A program made the position numbers and the translations under genes. Shown here piece after piece: positions 1 through 11,955 of a DNA stretch of 64,000 nt. Source of the stretch: Cryptomeria japonica (Eukaryota; Streptophyta; Pinopsida; Cupressales; Cupressaceae). The notes beneath the pieces are model-generated. The model did no database searches and was not told the origin of the DNA. It saw only the letters and a list, made by a program, of their open reading frames with translations. The stretch covers positions 190,359,619-190,423,618 of the forward strand of contig NC_081410.1 in the NCBI RefSeq assembly GCF_030272615.1. Reading direction: 5' to 3'. Every line of letters begins with the position of its first letter. Position 1 is the first letter of the stretch.

Positions 1-1919
1 TTGTCTATGTTGGAGTCACGGGAGAGATTCCCGTCGACACAGAGATTGCGACCAGAGCTATCATTTCAGGATAGAGCTGCCATCAAGGAGATGGGCTTGA
101 GACATGTATTGTACGTGCCTGAGTTTCGGGCAAACATGGGTTTGTTGACTGCACTTGCCGAGAGATGGCATTCTGAGACATGCATTTTCCATTTGCCGAT
201 GGGTGAGATGACAGTCACCCTTGAGGATGTCTATAGGATTCTACGGATACCGATTGATGGAGAGTTGATTCCATATGATCGTGACGGAGATAGGGAGGCA
301 TTGAGACGGGTGTTCCAGGATCCCGGACTAGAGATGAGGGCAGGACACGTGGCATGGGACACCATGACCGCCACAGGGTTAGCATTGCCGGCCATGATTG
401 GAGGAGCAATCAGTGGATTTCTATGCCCAGACAGGGCGACACGGGGATTGGCTGTGGGCTGGGGGGAGCACTGGAGACGCTGATGACACAGCATACCAGA
501 TACGCCTAGGGACCATGTGTATTGGCCCACCTGTACTATGAGCTTCACCAGTTTGTATACCATGGGTCAGTGGGATTGGGCTGCGGGGTGACACTACTGC
601 AGGTTTGGGCCTATGAGCATCTGCTAGTGACGAGGTCGATACACTTCCGAGGTAGGGGACATGGACGCAGTTTTGTTCACTTATACGACATGATCACCTC
701 GCAGCCGCGGATTGGCAGGTTGGAGCATTGGCAGTGAGTGCTGGATGATATTGATGCGGTCATCTGGAGACCGTATTTAGGATGCGAGGAGTGGGAGGAT
801 GACGCCGTGGAGCTGCCATACACCTTCCAGAGCAGGTATCTGATTGGGCGGACACCCTATGTTTTAGAGAGGCAACTTGTGGATAGGGTATGCAGGCAGT
901 ATGGCAGGATCCAGAGGATACCACGAGGCTTGGGTATGTATACCCATACGGTTAGGGATCAGGTGCAGTTTGGGCCTTTATTGTCATATGATCAGGCGGT
1001 CACTCAGCTGGTTGAGATGGTACCCCTACCCTGGGATATGTGGCCAGAGGTCGACGATGCCGGGATGGATGCTGAGTATTCAGCATATTGGGCAAAGCAT
1101 CCATTCCCACAACTGACAGATCCAGGGGAGCTGGTGGAGGGAGATGGAGGAGGTGATGGGGGGAGAGGCTGACGGAGGTGGAGGGGAGTAGTTGGGGAGA
1201 GGAGGGTTGCACCTTAGAGAGAGGGTGGAGAGGATCAGCAGGCTCGGGTGGTGAGGGGTCGCGATGGCTTACCCCTACAGGTACCAGCAGCACAGGGTCC
1301 CAGGCAGAGACAGGGACAAAGACAGGTACAAGGACAGGTGCAGGGACAGAGACAGGTGCATGTACAGGCACCAGCATAGGTACAGGGGCAGGCACCCGCT
1401 AAGGGAGAGCCACAGGCAGTGGCAGAGGGTGGGGATCCAGAGGAGGATGAGCTGATTGAGCTCAGGGAGATCTGCCAGGGTCAGGCAGATGAGATACAGG
1501 AGCTAGAGTGGGAGAGAGACCGACTCAGGACGAGGCTCAGGGATACTGAGCGGGAGAGAGACCAGGTGATTCAGCGCTACACAGAGGCTGAGACAGCGCT
1601 GAGGGCAGGGATGCAGGCGGCGGAGGACACAGGGGCAGGCTACGCATATGTCCTGCGGGCTGGAGAGGAGATAGGGTACTGGAGGGACCTCTACTACGGT
1701 GCAGTGTCGACAGATCAGCAGGCGAGGAGCTTCCATAGACCGTCGCGTACAGCGACAGCTACAGGAGGGAGTCGGAGGAGGCAAGCATCGAGTGGTGGGG
1801 TCATGGGTCCTCCACCACCACCAGATAGAGGAGATAGGCAGGGTGATCCTGGGGCGGGTCCCTTAGGGGCTCAGATTCCACCGAGGCGAGGCAGCTCCGA
1901 GGGAGGGAGTTCATCATAG
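1..1919 (+). pseudogene. Decayed plant mobile domain (PMD) ORF, left end cut by the window
   Basis: The first part matches the core of the plant mobile domain (W-H-S-E-T, then F-H-L-P-x-G-E-x-T, then T-L-E-D-V-Y and an I-L-R-I-P-I-D-G strand). The second part carries further family features, such as LLQVWAYEHL (about 599-628) and a V-Q-F-G segment near 965. After a frameshift in the G-run near 455-475, one frame runs to 1919 with stops near 512, at 735-737, 1170-1172 and twice between 1210 and 1380. The C-terminal part has a Q/R/G-rich low-complexity stretch (about 1290-1400) and a charged coiled coil (about 1450-1620, ELEWERDRLRTRLRDTERER), then a P/G/S-rich tail. PMD proteins occur as host MAIN/MAIL-type genes and in transposable elements. 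Tat elements are known to carry extra ORFs, some antisense and some with a transposon-derived domain. Role unknown. An independent PMD gene or MULE fragment is the alternative. Confidence 0.75.
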
Positions 1920-3643
1920 CCTTAGAGGGCTCCCATTGTATCAGTTTTGTACCATTATTTTGTATTGTAGACACCTGCGGGTGCTTTTGTAGCTATATGA
2001 TTTTTTTGACATCATTGTATCATGACACTTTATATATATATGAGATGATTCATCTTTGTGGCAGCTATATGCATGTGTACCTATGTGATGAGATGTTTTA
2101 ATGATGTATGTTTCTATGTGATGCTTATGATATGGATGCAAATATGTATATGATGCAATGCAATATTTATTTTGTTCTTTTATGTTTTATATATGTATGC
2201 ATGATGCAAATGTGAATGTAAGTAATGCAGATGAATATGATAATGTAAATTGTGCTAACAGGTGTTGTGTGCAGGATGTGATGCAATTGTGATATCTATA
2301 TGTATGTATGAAATACTTATATGTGGTAATGCAGGTGCAACTACATGAAATGCAAATATTTTTGGTGTGTCATTATACTCAGTCATGTGATAGCAAGCTA
2401 CGTGGACTCAAGAAGGACGATGGAAGTCAATCAAGAAAGGGGGATGGAAGACAGAAGATATGAAAGTGAAAGAGCTTCTTGTGCGTTATCATCATTGAGC
2501 TTTATTATGGCAAGTAGGTTATGACAATCGAGGCATATGTTCGACCCAGAAAGTCATTGTACCTATTTGCATGGAGATAAGACAGTCACAAACAAGGAAT
2601 GCCCCAATTCACACTAGACGCACAGTGTCCTCATATCCTCGGACAAGTCATAGCATTACTAAGAGACAATCCACAGACAGCAAATACAAATAGGTGACGA
2701 TACCCCATCCTCGCCTTTCTAGTCAAAGACATCCTGGAGATAGAATCTCTAGTCAGAGACATCCCAGAAAAGCTAAAAGACATGTCACCAAAAAAGATGA
2801 AATCAAAAGAAAACCAAGACTCGACACCAACATCCACTGTAGTCCTCAAGTTTAGTGTCTCTTGTCACCTGTATAAGTCTTATTTGATTGTGGTCACAAT
2901 GTTCACTTTCACAGAAAGGATAGATAGCACTGAACCATAATGTTGTCTGAGTCTGTTGAAATATTTGATTTGTTGAAGCCCATTGTTGCTACTGTGTCTC
3001 ATCTGAAACTGACTGAATCTATGAAACTGATACTTTATTGCGGAGAAGATGAAACTTTATTGTGGATCTGTGATGCAGATGTAGCTTTATTGTGGATTGT
3101 GCGCGGATAGACTGAAGAAAGCTGGAAGAAACTTTACTCCTTGAAACATGTGATGTTCTCAGTTCCACACCCATCACTAGACGTAGGATTTTGCCTTAGC
3201 CACAGATAGGATCTGATTTATTATGGATGGAAAGGGAGGCGAAAAGGGAGGTTTATTATGAATGGCTAACCAATCTTGGGTAGATCAATAACAAGCCATG
3301 ATGGGACTGGGTAAGTTTATTATGGATGAACAGGTTGTGAGTGTGTGCGAAGTGAAAGGATGAAAGTGAATCTTGAAGGAGGGAGGAGCAATGTCTCTAC
3401 ACATGGCGCTGGTGACCCAGTTTTCACCATGGTACTTGCCCAGGGCACCACTGAAGTGGTTCTCACCGTTGGACGAAATTATTTCTCTTTACTTTTTTTG
3501 ATTTTTCAATGTTTTTTGTGTCACAAGGCGCCTGTTTGCCAGGTTTTCACCAAGTAACGATTTTTTTGTTTTATAAATTTTTTTTTTGTATTTTTGAAAT
3601 TTTTGATTTTTTTTGTATTTTTGAATTAGGATATTCCGAAGAG
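1920..3643. other. Spacer between the antisense PMD ORF and the end of pol
   Basis: No coding sequence recognised. AT-rich with TATATA and ATG-rich stretches at 2000-2350. Short diverged direct repeats occur at 3020-3330 (several copies of CTTTATTGTGG and TTTATTATGGATG). The part next to the pol stop (3480-3625) is rich in T. In Tat elements this is where transcripts from both strands would converge, but no terminator can be pointed to. Confidence 0.5.
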
Positions 3644-4860
3644 CTATGTGTAGAACCTGCGAAGGTGCATGCTGTTGATAGGATCCTCCAAAGGTTCACC
3701 TTCTGTAGTTGAGAGCTAATATGCCCCAGATCCATATGTTGCTGTGATGATGTAAGGACCAAGCCAATTTGGTTCAAACTTGCCCTTCTTCTCTCTGTCT
3801 TGCTGATTCTTGGGGTTTTCTCTGAGAACCAAGTCACCTACTTCAAATGTGCGAGGCTTGACCTTGTGGTTGTAGCTGTGACTCATTCGTTGTTGGTAAG
3901 CCTTAAGATGATTAAAAGCAGTTTGTCTCCGTTCATCCAGCAGTTCTAGTTCTTGTAAGCGAGAGACCCTGTAGTCTTCATTAGCGATGATGTTTTGCAA
4001 AGAGACCCGTAAAGAAGGTAACTCGACCTCAATAGGCAAGATGGCTTCAGAACCATAGACTAGTGAATAGGGTGTAGCTCCCGTAGGTGTGCGGACACTT
4101 GTGCGGTAGGCCCAAAGTGCAGGATTGAGTTGGATATGCCAATTACGGCCAGCATCGTCGACTGTCTTCTTGAGGATTTTAAGAATTGTTTTATTAGACG
4201 CCTCAGCTTGGCCATTACCTTGGGGGTAATATGGTGTGGAGAAATGATGGGAAATATGGAAGCGGTCACAGAGTTCACGAACATCCTAATTTTTGAAGGG
4301 ACGCCCGTTATCAGTAATAATGGAAACAGGAATACCATATCGGCATATGATATAGTTAAGGATGAAGGTAGCAATCTGTTTTCCAGTGACTTGTGTGAGA
4401 GGTACGGCTTCAATCCATTTTGTGAAGTACTCTGTGGCTGTGATAATGAATTTATGACCATTGGAAGAAGGAGGGTGAATCTTGCCTATGAGATCGAGTC
4501 CCCACTAACAAAAGGGCCAAGGAGACACAAGTGGTTGTAATTCTTGTGCTGGCGCATGTATGAGGTCTCCATGAATTTGACATTGCTTACATTTCTTGAC
4601 AAACTGATATGAGTCCTTTTCCATATTGGGCCAGTAATATCCAGTCCTAATGAGTTTCTTGGCCAAGGTAGGACCACTAGCATGTGGACCACATATCCCT
4701 TCATGCACTTCACGTAACGCAATCTCAGCTTCGTCGCTTTCTAAACATCTAAGAAGAGTGCCATCTAGACCTCGTCGGTATAGGATATCAGCTAAAATGA
4801 CATATCGAGAGGATTGGGGAATGAAGGTGCGACGTTGGTTATTTGATAGATCGGGAGGTC
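3644..4860 (-). pseudogene. Tat integrase domain with C-terminal tail
   Basis: Integrase inserts the element's cDNA into the host chromosome. Visible in order: a zinc-binding N-domain (HEGICGPHASG... then KKCKQCQIHG, about 4700-4550, HHCC pattern), the DDE core (WGLDLIGKI, then ITDNGRPF, then NGQAEASNKT, about 4500-4200), and a C-terminal region with YNHKVKPRTFEVGDLVL and NWLGPYII (about 3910-3740). All three acidic catalytic positions remain. The frame is continuous with pol but has TAG stops at 4505-4507, 4286-4288 and 3716-3718; the end of pol is the TAG at 3644-3646. The three internal stops fall where related elements have Gln (before WGLD, after FKN, after GAY). A TGA at 4859-4861 separates this part from the upstream RNase H. 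Confidence 0.85.
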
Positions 4861-5069
4861 AAGTATTGTCATGTAGGTATGTGAAAATGGAACCATATAA
4901 CTGGGATTCGGGACCAACGACACATATCATTTCAGTAGGAGTAATCTCATATGAAGGAACCAAAAGGTTATCCACCAAGAACTCATAGCAGGTCTCATTT
5001 TGAGGTAGATCAATCAGTGAGGCAATTGTAGCCATGGCATCTGCGGCACGATTCTGCTCTCTTGGTATC

Positions 5070-5392
5070 TGCTCAAAATCTATCTTTGTGAACTGTTGTT
5101 TCAAATCGTCCACCATTTGCTTGTAAGGCAGTAATTTTTCATCTTTTATTTGGTAATCATCAGTTGCTTGACGGATGACAAGTTGGGAATCCCCAAAAAC
5201 ATGAAGTTCCTGGATCTTCCACTGAACTGCAATTCGTAATCCTATTGTTAATGCCTCATATTCCGCTATATTGTTAGTGCAAGGAAATGATAAGCGGTAT
5301 GATTTTGGTATAGAATCGCCTTGAGGAGTTATAAAAAGAATACCAGCTCCTGCCCCATGCTATGTGTATGAGCCGTCAAAATACAGTTGCCA
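5070..5392 (-). pseudogene. Second (archaeal-type) RNase H of the Tat element
   Basis: A complete second RNase H fold follows the first RNase H and connection region. It reads WQLYFDGSYT, a stop (TAG at 5360-5362), HGAGAGILFITPQGD, then NIAEYEALTIGL and ELHVFGDSQLVI. The catalytic series D (FDGS), E (AEYEAL), D (GDSQL) is intact. Tat elements acquired an additional RNase H of archaeal type that is thought to do the RNA removal while the original one degenerates into a connection domain. This feature is the main basis for assigning the element to Tat. The single stop lies immediately after the first strand of the domain. Confidence 0.85.
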
Positions 5393-7651
5393 TGGCTTTG
5401 CATATGATATTGTTAAAATGGATTCATCTGGAAATTCTGAATTTAGAGGAACATCATCAATCATGGGGGCATCTGCTAGTTGATCCGCGATGGCTTGTCC
5501 TTTTATTGCTTTTCTGTCCACATACTCAATGTCGAATTCACTAAGGATCATTACCCATTTGGCCAGCCGCCCAGTAAGTGTTGCTTTATTGAGGAGGTAT
5601 TTCAATGGATCGATCCTTGCAACTAATTTAGTTTTATGAGTAAGCATGTAATGTTGTAATTTCTGCGAAGTAAAGACCACGGCGAGACATGCACGCTCAA
5701 TTGGCGTGTAGTTTAGCTCATATCCCACCAATGTGCGACTGATATAGTATACTGCTTTTTTCTTGCCGTCAGCAATATGTTGTGCTAGGAGTGCCCCCAG
5801 TGCTGTTGGAGTAGCTGATATGTATAGTAGCAAAGGTTGATCTGGAACTGGTGGCATCAAAACTTGCGGATTCAAAAGATAATCTTTGAGCGTCTGAAAA
5901 GCTTGTTGATAGTTATCATCCCATTTAAATTTGATATTTTTATGTAGCAGGTGTTCAAAAGGATTGCACTTATCTGCCAGTTGTGCTATGAATCTTTGAA
6001 TGGACTGGAGTCTTCCTTGTAAGGATCGAAGCTGACTGATATTTCTGGGTGGTTGCATGTTCAAGATAGCCTTGACTTTTGCTGGATCGGCTTCGATTCC
6101 TCTTTTGGACACAATGAATCCTAGGAGCTTCCCGGAGGTTACTCCAAAGACACATTTCTTGGGATTTAATTTTACTTTGTATTTTTCCAACCGATCAAAG
6201 ACGACTGACAGTATGTCCAGATGCGTATTTCTGTCTACTGATTTACCCAAGAGATCGTCAACATAATCTTCCATAGTTATGTGCATGAGATCATGAAAGA
6301 TAGTGGTCATTGCTCTTTGATATGTAGCACCTGCATTTTTCAGCCCAAAGGGCATGACGTTCCAGCAGAAAGTTCCCCACGGACAAGTAAATGATGTTTT
6401 GTGTTGATCCTCAGGTGCGATTCTAATCTAATTGTAGCCAGAGAATCCATCCATTAATGATAGCATTTCATGACCTGCTGTAAGATCAACAATCAAGTCA
6501 ATGTTTGGTAATGGGAAGTCATCCTTTGGACAAGCTTTGTTGATGTCTCTGAAATCTGTGCAAATTCTGATGCTGCGATCTGGTTTACTGACAGGTACTA
6601 TATTGGAGATCCATTCAGGATAATCAATTGGGCGTATGAATTCGACATCCAATAACTTCTCCAGCTCTACTTTGACTAGTAATGCCACTTGTGGATGCAT
6701 TTTTCTTAATTTCAGTTTTACTGGTTTTGCCCCAGGTTTGACTGTCAGATGATGCATTACCAAATCCGGATCCAATCCAGGCATGTCAGCGTATGACCAT
6801 GCAAAGTTGATATGTCTTTCCTTGAAGAAGCTTATGAACTGTGACCTTTCGAACTCTGTCAATGATTTAGCCAGGAATATGTTGTGTGGAACCTCTTCCG
6901 TACCAATATTTGTCTTGATAGTCTCCTCTACCAGCATGGATGACTTTTCCTCATACGAAGCTGGGAGAATGTCGAGCCTTCCATCTTCGGGTGCCTCAGA
7001 GAGGTTTTCGCCCTCAGATACGTCCTTTCTTTTTACTTTTTTGGGATCAGATAGCGCCATAGTGTGGTTTTCACCATAAGATCCTTGATTTTCTCTTATT
7101 TTCCCATTTTTGCGACTGGAAGGTCCAACACCCTCACCAAAATATGCCATGTTGTTGAGTTCTATAGTGTATCCTACTTTATGGTCCCCAAGGGGAAGAT
7201 CATCTCGTATGCCAAGATAGTCAATAACAGCTTCATCATTTTGAAATGTGTCAAACTGTGCTAGCCCTTCATAATCCCAGTCAATGAGTTGGTGGTGAAC
7301 AAGGGGAAGGCCTTTAATGTTTTCAAAGTTTGCGGGGTTAAGAGTGAAGATGTGGTTATATTCGGGTATGTCGAGGTAATTATCGAGGTCATCGATGGCA
7401 CTCTCCTCATCAGTCTCGATCACGAGCGAATCCAAATTATCATCACTAGTAGCGTATTCCGGAACAGGTGTTCTCATCCTATGTGATTTCAACCTAGAAC
7501 CTTGAGACAAGGACTGTGTAGACTCCTCATGGGTTGTTTCTTGACCAACTCTGAATTTGTTATAAAATTCCTCCTCTTCTGTGGGTTTATCTGGCTCTCT
7601 GAATGTCTCGATGAGCTCGTAGTCACTGGAAGACTTGTCGGAGCCCCATTC
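5393..7651 (-). pseudogene. Tat reverse transcriptase and first RNase H
   Basis: Copies the element RNA to cDNA. From the N-terminal side: an acidic linker (about 7650-6900), then RT motifs HPQVALLVKVELEKLL, SIRICTDFRDINKACPKDD, PLPNIDLIVDLTAG and LSLMDGFSGYN (about 6720-6431), a TAG stop (6428-6430) where the family has Gln, MPFGLKNAGATYQRAM (about 6355-6310) and the catalytic YVDD (about 6265). Next are the thumb and the first RNase H (LLLYISATPTALGALLAQ, SRTLVGYELNYTPIERACLA, LSEFDIEY). Frame is the same as the protease and integrase. An additional TAG at 7652-7654 separates it from the G-patch region. Length and motif order are as usual for plant Ty3/gypsy pol. Confidence 0.88.
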
Positions 7652-8749
7652 CTATTCGTTGGAATCTATGGAATAGCAATTCTCTTGTTGAATTTTGGCA
7701 GCTTTGATTTGTAAGGCTTCTTCTGTCCTTTTAGTATGGATCTTGGAAGTCAGAAAACCAAGTTCCTTCGAGCGTTCCCTTTTTACAGTCAATTCAGGTT
7801 GTAAGGGCTCCATAACACCTTCTTTGCGTAACCCAAGGGGGCTTTTTCCATCATACCCAATTTTTTGTAGAATCTTGAAGCCTTTGCCATATTTCTCACA
7901 GGGTATATTGATTTGTTTTTGTGTGTCATCTTCAATGTCTTTGTAGAGCATTTTGTATAAACTTTCCTCTTCCAGTTCGCCCCATCTTTGAAAGGTAGTA
8001 GGATCCCATTTGAATGCCATGATGGATATTTGCTTGTTAGGATGTGGCCTTCCATATTCTTTTGGAGAGCTCATGACTTGTCGTAAATACATGGTCTGAT
8101 TTAAAGTGTATTCTCCCATGCCTTTGTCCTGAAATTTGCCTTTAAGTTCACCTTGTTTTGATGTCGAAGGTTTCAATGACTCAGGATCAATGTATGCCGA
8201 AGAAGGAACAGCTTCACGATTACTGGGAATGATGGTCTCAGTATGTGATCTCAAGTTATTGCAATATATGAACGGATTAGGATCACCGTTAACTGTTTCC
8301 TCGACTCCGTTGTGAGGAAACTTAATGCATTGATGATATGTCGATGGGACTGCCCTCATTTCATGAATCCAAGGACATCCTAACAATATATTATAAGTGA
8401 GATCCAGATCTAGAACCTGACAAACCATATCCTTTGTGACTGGCCCAATTCTTAGAGGTAAGGTGATTGTGCCCCTGGATGAGCGTTCTTCATCATCATA
8501 TGCCTTGATGGTGATTTGATTTGTTGAATTCACAGCTTTATCAGAATATCCCAATTGTTTAATGGTGCTCAATGTACAAATGTTTAGACCAGCTCCTCCA
8601 TCTATCAGGACTCGCTTTATTCGATGTTTGTGTATGAAGGCTTCAATATGTAATGGTGCATTATGTGGCTGACTTACGGAGGCATCATCAGCTTCTGTGA
8701 ATGTAAGGGAGTGTAGAATGGAAAGGTATCCCACCATGGCTTGAAACTA
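7652..8749 (-). pseudogene. Tat aspartic protease followed by a G-patch
   Basis: Protease that matures the Gag-Pol polyprotein. The active-site loop reads RVLIDGGAGLNICTLSTI (about 8625-8570), a DGGA form of the DT/SG motif that is usual in Tat/Athila. The second half of the protease fold follows (DMVCQVLDLDLTYNILLGCPWIH, about 8440-8360). Further on is a G-patch-like segment, GKGFKILQKIGYDGKSPLG (about 7895-7840), with G, hydrophobic and K-G positions as in the family. A TAG (8747-8749) precedes the protease in frame, between gag and pro. A programmed gag/pro stop is possible, but so is nonsense decay like the other TAGs. Confidence 0.8.
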
Positions 8750-9587
8750 GTCCACGTTCAGATCAGTAGGAACGGCGGTGTCTCTTAAGATTGTGTCAAG
8801 AATAGCTTTATGAGCAGGGGATATGCGTAAAAGCTCAAGTATGGAGATGAGCACGGGTGTCTTCCCTAACTGTTCCACAAGGTCATATTCAGGTTTGGTT
8901 GATGAGGAAGCAGTGTTTTTAGCTGGAGCACCTTGCAAAGTGAATTTACTTTGGCGAGTTGTAACATGACATTCAGAGGTAGGTTCGGAAGAAGATCCAA
9001 CACCTCTTAGGACAATCTTGGGTCGCTGAGGAGGATTCTCAGGGTTTTTGTTCTTAATGGTAATAGTAGAGATATGATTATCCATCGAGATATGATTGAT
9101 AGTTGAATCATAGTTGTAAGGTGCTCTAGTATAGTTGGCTTGATCATCTGTGACTTTAGCTTTTCCATTATCGTGCTTTGGGAATGGTTCCTTAAACATC
9201 TCATGTTCTTGATTGGATGAGTGTCCCTCAATCTCAATGTCACCTCTATCAATGAGATCTTGTATGATGTTCTTCAGTCGATGACAATTTCCTGTCTTAT
9301 GACCCTTGCTCTTATGAAATTCACAATACTCATCATCATTCCACCAATTCGGCTTAACCTTTGGTTCATATGGAGGAAAATCTGGAACTGTGATTACCTT
9401 GTTTGCCACAAGCTTCTTGAAAACTGAATCAAGTGGTTCTCCCAATGGGGTGTACTTCCTTCGTGATCTGGGAGTTGTTTGAGTATTTACTTGATTGTTT
9501 GTAGAACTTGATCCTGAAAAGATGAATTTAGGTCGCACTGTGTTGGCATCAACAACACCATCATTGACTGTGTTCTTGTTTTATTCC
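8750..9587 (-). pseudogene. Tat Gag C-terminal region with His-containing zinc knuckle
   Basis: Continuation of Gag in another frame after a one-base shift near 9585 (the preceding gag frame runs past it to 9487 without meaning). About 9345-9270 holds CEFHKSKGHKTGNCHRLK, a knuckle with the spacing C-x2-H-x4-H-x4-C, where the second Cys of the common CCHC knuckle is His; this form is typical of Tat/Ogre Gag. The rest is polar and disordered, with repeated P/S/T segments and a helix near the end (VEQLGKTPVLISILELLRIS). It presumably binds element RNA in the nucleocapsid. The frame is the same as the protease. Confidence 0.75.
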
Positions 9588-11169
9588 AAAATCTTGGCTT
9601 GTCTTTTCCTTTAAAGTCATCTTTGTTTTCCTTGAATATCTTGATGACTCCTTGTTCAATTAGGACCTTTTCTGTTGCTAAGCCTTTTTCAATGACATCC
9701 TTGAAGGTGGACAAACAAGCTTTCCTTAGATCATAGCCAATGTCCTTGTTAACGTTTTGGGTGAACATTTCTACCATTTGTTTTTGTGGAATCTCACAAG
9801 AGCATCTGCTGGCTAGATTTCTCCATCTTTGTAAAAATGATGCAAAAGATTCTCCCTCTTTTTGCTTGGTGTTGCACAAAATAGTGACTGATATGTTTGT
9901 CTCTATATTGTAGGAGAAATGTTGAATAAATGCTTCTGCTAGGTCACCCCATGACTTAATACCAGGTGGAAGTTGGGAGAACCATTCCATAGCTTGATCA
10001 CCTAAGCTTTGTGGGAATAATCTCATCAAATATGTCTCTTCTGCTGGTACCTCAATGCAAGCTGTGAAAAACTGTCTTATGTGTGCCTTAGGATCCCCTT
10101 TTCCTCTATACTTGTCAAATTTAGGCATCACAAAATGTGTAGGAAATGGAGGCATTGGAATGCTCTTGTCAAATGGATAAGGACATATGTCTCTCATTGT
10201 GTATGTTGGCTTCAGTGTATTTATGTCCTCCATTTTCTTTTGTAAGTCCCTGATTTGTTGTTCCAAATTGCTCTTAGGTGGAGATCGACTTCTTGGACCA
10301 TATCCTATGTTTGAGGTACCCATTGGAGGAGGTGCATGTTGCATATATGGATGATATTGATCATACACATGTTCATATGGAGGAGGTCTGTAATGATGTT
10401 GCATATATGGACCACTTGGTATAGATTCATGTTGAGGAACACCATATCTATTTTGTGCATGTATACCATATTCTACAGGCATGTCATGTTCCATTGTGTT
10501 GCCCCCAAATTTGACATGAGGTTTCCTTGTGTCCAAATTTTGAGCATGCCTTGGAATATCCCATTGCTTTGGTGGTTGTTCCTTAGCATTCGTATGTGAT
10601 TGAGCATATTTGTCTGCATAAGACTTCCATAATGGTCTATGAAGGTAAGTATCATATGTTTGACCATGTGTATGTGGGACCTCTGGTTTTTGAAGCAAAG
10701 CTGATGGTGATTCAGGTACCATATGTGGTCCTTTATTTCCTCCACTATTAGGTCTCCTTTGATCCATATTGGAGTGCGGTTGTTGCAAAGGTCTATGTTC
10801 CATTATTTGAGACATGTCAAAACCATGAGGTATCTTGGCTCCACTTTGTGCCATCATGTGTAAGAAGTATTGTCTATCTCTCCTCATTATTTCCTCAACC
10901 AATCGATTGAAATGGGGATTCATAATGGATTCTTCCACATCTGCTGAATGTACTGAAAAGTTGTCCACATTGTCATTTTGTGTAGCATTGTTGTTTATAG
11001 TGTCCATGTTCTCAACATTTGGATTATTTCTATAGACATCCATGTCAGGTAATGTAGTGTGCTCAGGATTGAAAAATAAATCGTTGTCATACTCATAAGA
11101 ACTCATGTTTGCGGACTCTTGAGCCTCTTTAGTTTCTCTCCTAGATTTTTGAAGACGGGTTTCAAACAT
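9588..11169 (-). CDS. Tat Gag, capsid part
   Basis: The longest intact piece of the element (about 527 residues to the frameshift). Starts with an ATG at 11169; upstream is leader without frame continuity. The N-terminal 300 residues are polar and rich in H, P, Y and Q. The retrotransposon Gag capsid domain follows (about residues 330-520): PMPPFPTHFVMPKFDKYRG, GDPKAHIRQFFTAC, SLGDQAMEWFSQLPPGIKSW, FIQHFSYNIETN and ESFASFLQRWRNLASRCS, all typical positions. It assembles the virus-like particle in the cytoplasm. No in-frame stop is present here, in contrast to pol. The frame is lost by an indel near 9585. Confidence 0.85.
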
Positions 11170-11664
11170 GAACTAGGTATTGACCAAGATGTGTGAGACT
11201 AGATGAAAAATGGAAAGAGTATGGAAGACCAAGAGTTGGATGAAATGTAAATGAGTATGAAGTGTACTTGTAATGTCCAAAGTGTAAGACCAAGTATGTA
11301 TGTAGTAGAGTAGGTGTGACTTCCAAAGAGAGGATAGTTTCTCTTGATGAGGTAAGTTGACCTTGACTCTAAGTAGGACCAAATGAGACCCAAAGGTAAG
11401 AAACCTTGATGAGGGACCACTTAGCAAAGTGTTGTTGTATGTAGTGTGTTGACAAAGTATGATGAGGACAAACAAGTGACCTTTTGACTCAAGTTTAGAC
11501 AAATGTGAATGTAAAATGAGATGTGAAGCAATGATGGACTATGTGAGACCCAAAGACAGGTTGAATGCTAGATGAAACCTGAAGAAACAACCTAGGAAGC
11601 TCAAGTATTCCGAAACTGATTTCTTGTGTTTGCTGGACTATGAAATTTTTCTTGCAATTTTGAA

Positions 11665-11955
11665 CACAGACGCGCCTGTATACTGCACAGACGCGGTTTC
11701 CTGACCTAGACGCTACTCTGCCCTTCACAGACACGCTTATGAGATTTTTCCTATTTATGTTTGGACTGTGAAAATTTTTTGCAATCCTGGACACAGACGC
11801 GACTGTATACTGCACAGACGCGATTATCCGACACAGACGTGTTTCTATTCAACACAGACGCTGTTATAAACACAGGCGCTATTCTGCACTTCACAGACGC
11901 GCCTAGACAACACAGACGCGGTTAAAACAGACACAGACGCGTTTCTGTAAACTTT
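11665..11955. repeat. Cluster of CACAGACGCG motifs, copy set 1
   Basis: About twelve copies of CACAGACGCG or near variants (CACAGACACG, CACAGACGTG, CACAGGCGCT) separated by 12-45 bases of unrelated sequence. Many variants differ at the CpG, as expected from CpG decay of an originally uniform motif. The copies are not tandem; only the motif itself is conserved. Confidence 0.75.

Noticed and set aside
1967-1990. TGTAGACACCTGCGGG resembles the outer end of the Tat LTR (TGTAGACACCT)
   Set aside because: Only 11 bases agree, the orientation is opposite, no purine tract precedes it and no further LTR similarity follows. Probably chance or a relic.
3644-8749. Gln recoding of TAG in the Tat element
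   Set aside because: The other decay (frameshift, TGA) and methylation-type substitutions explain the stops more simply. Kept only as an alternative in the findings.
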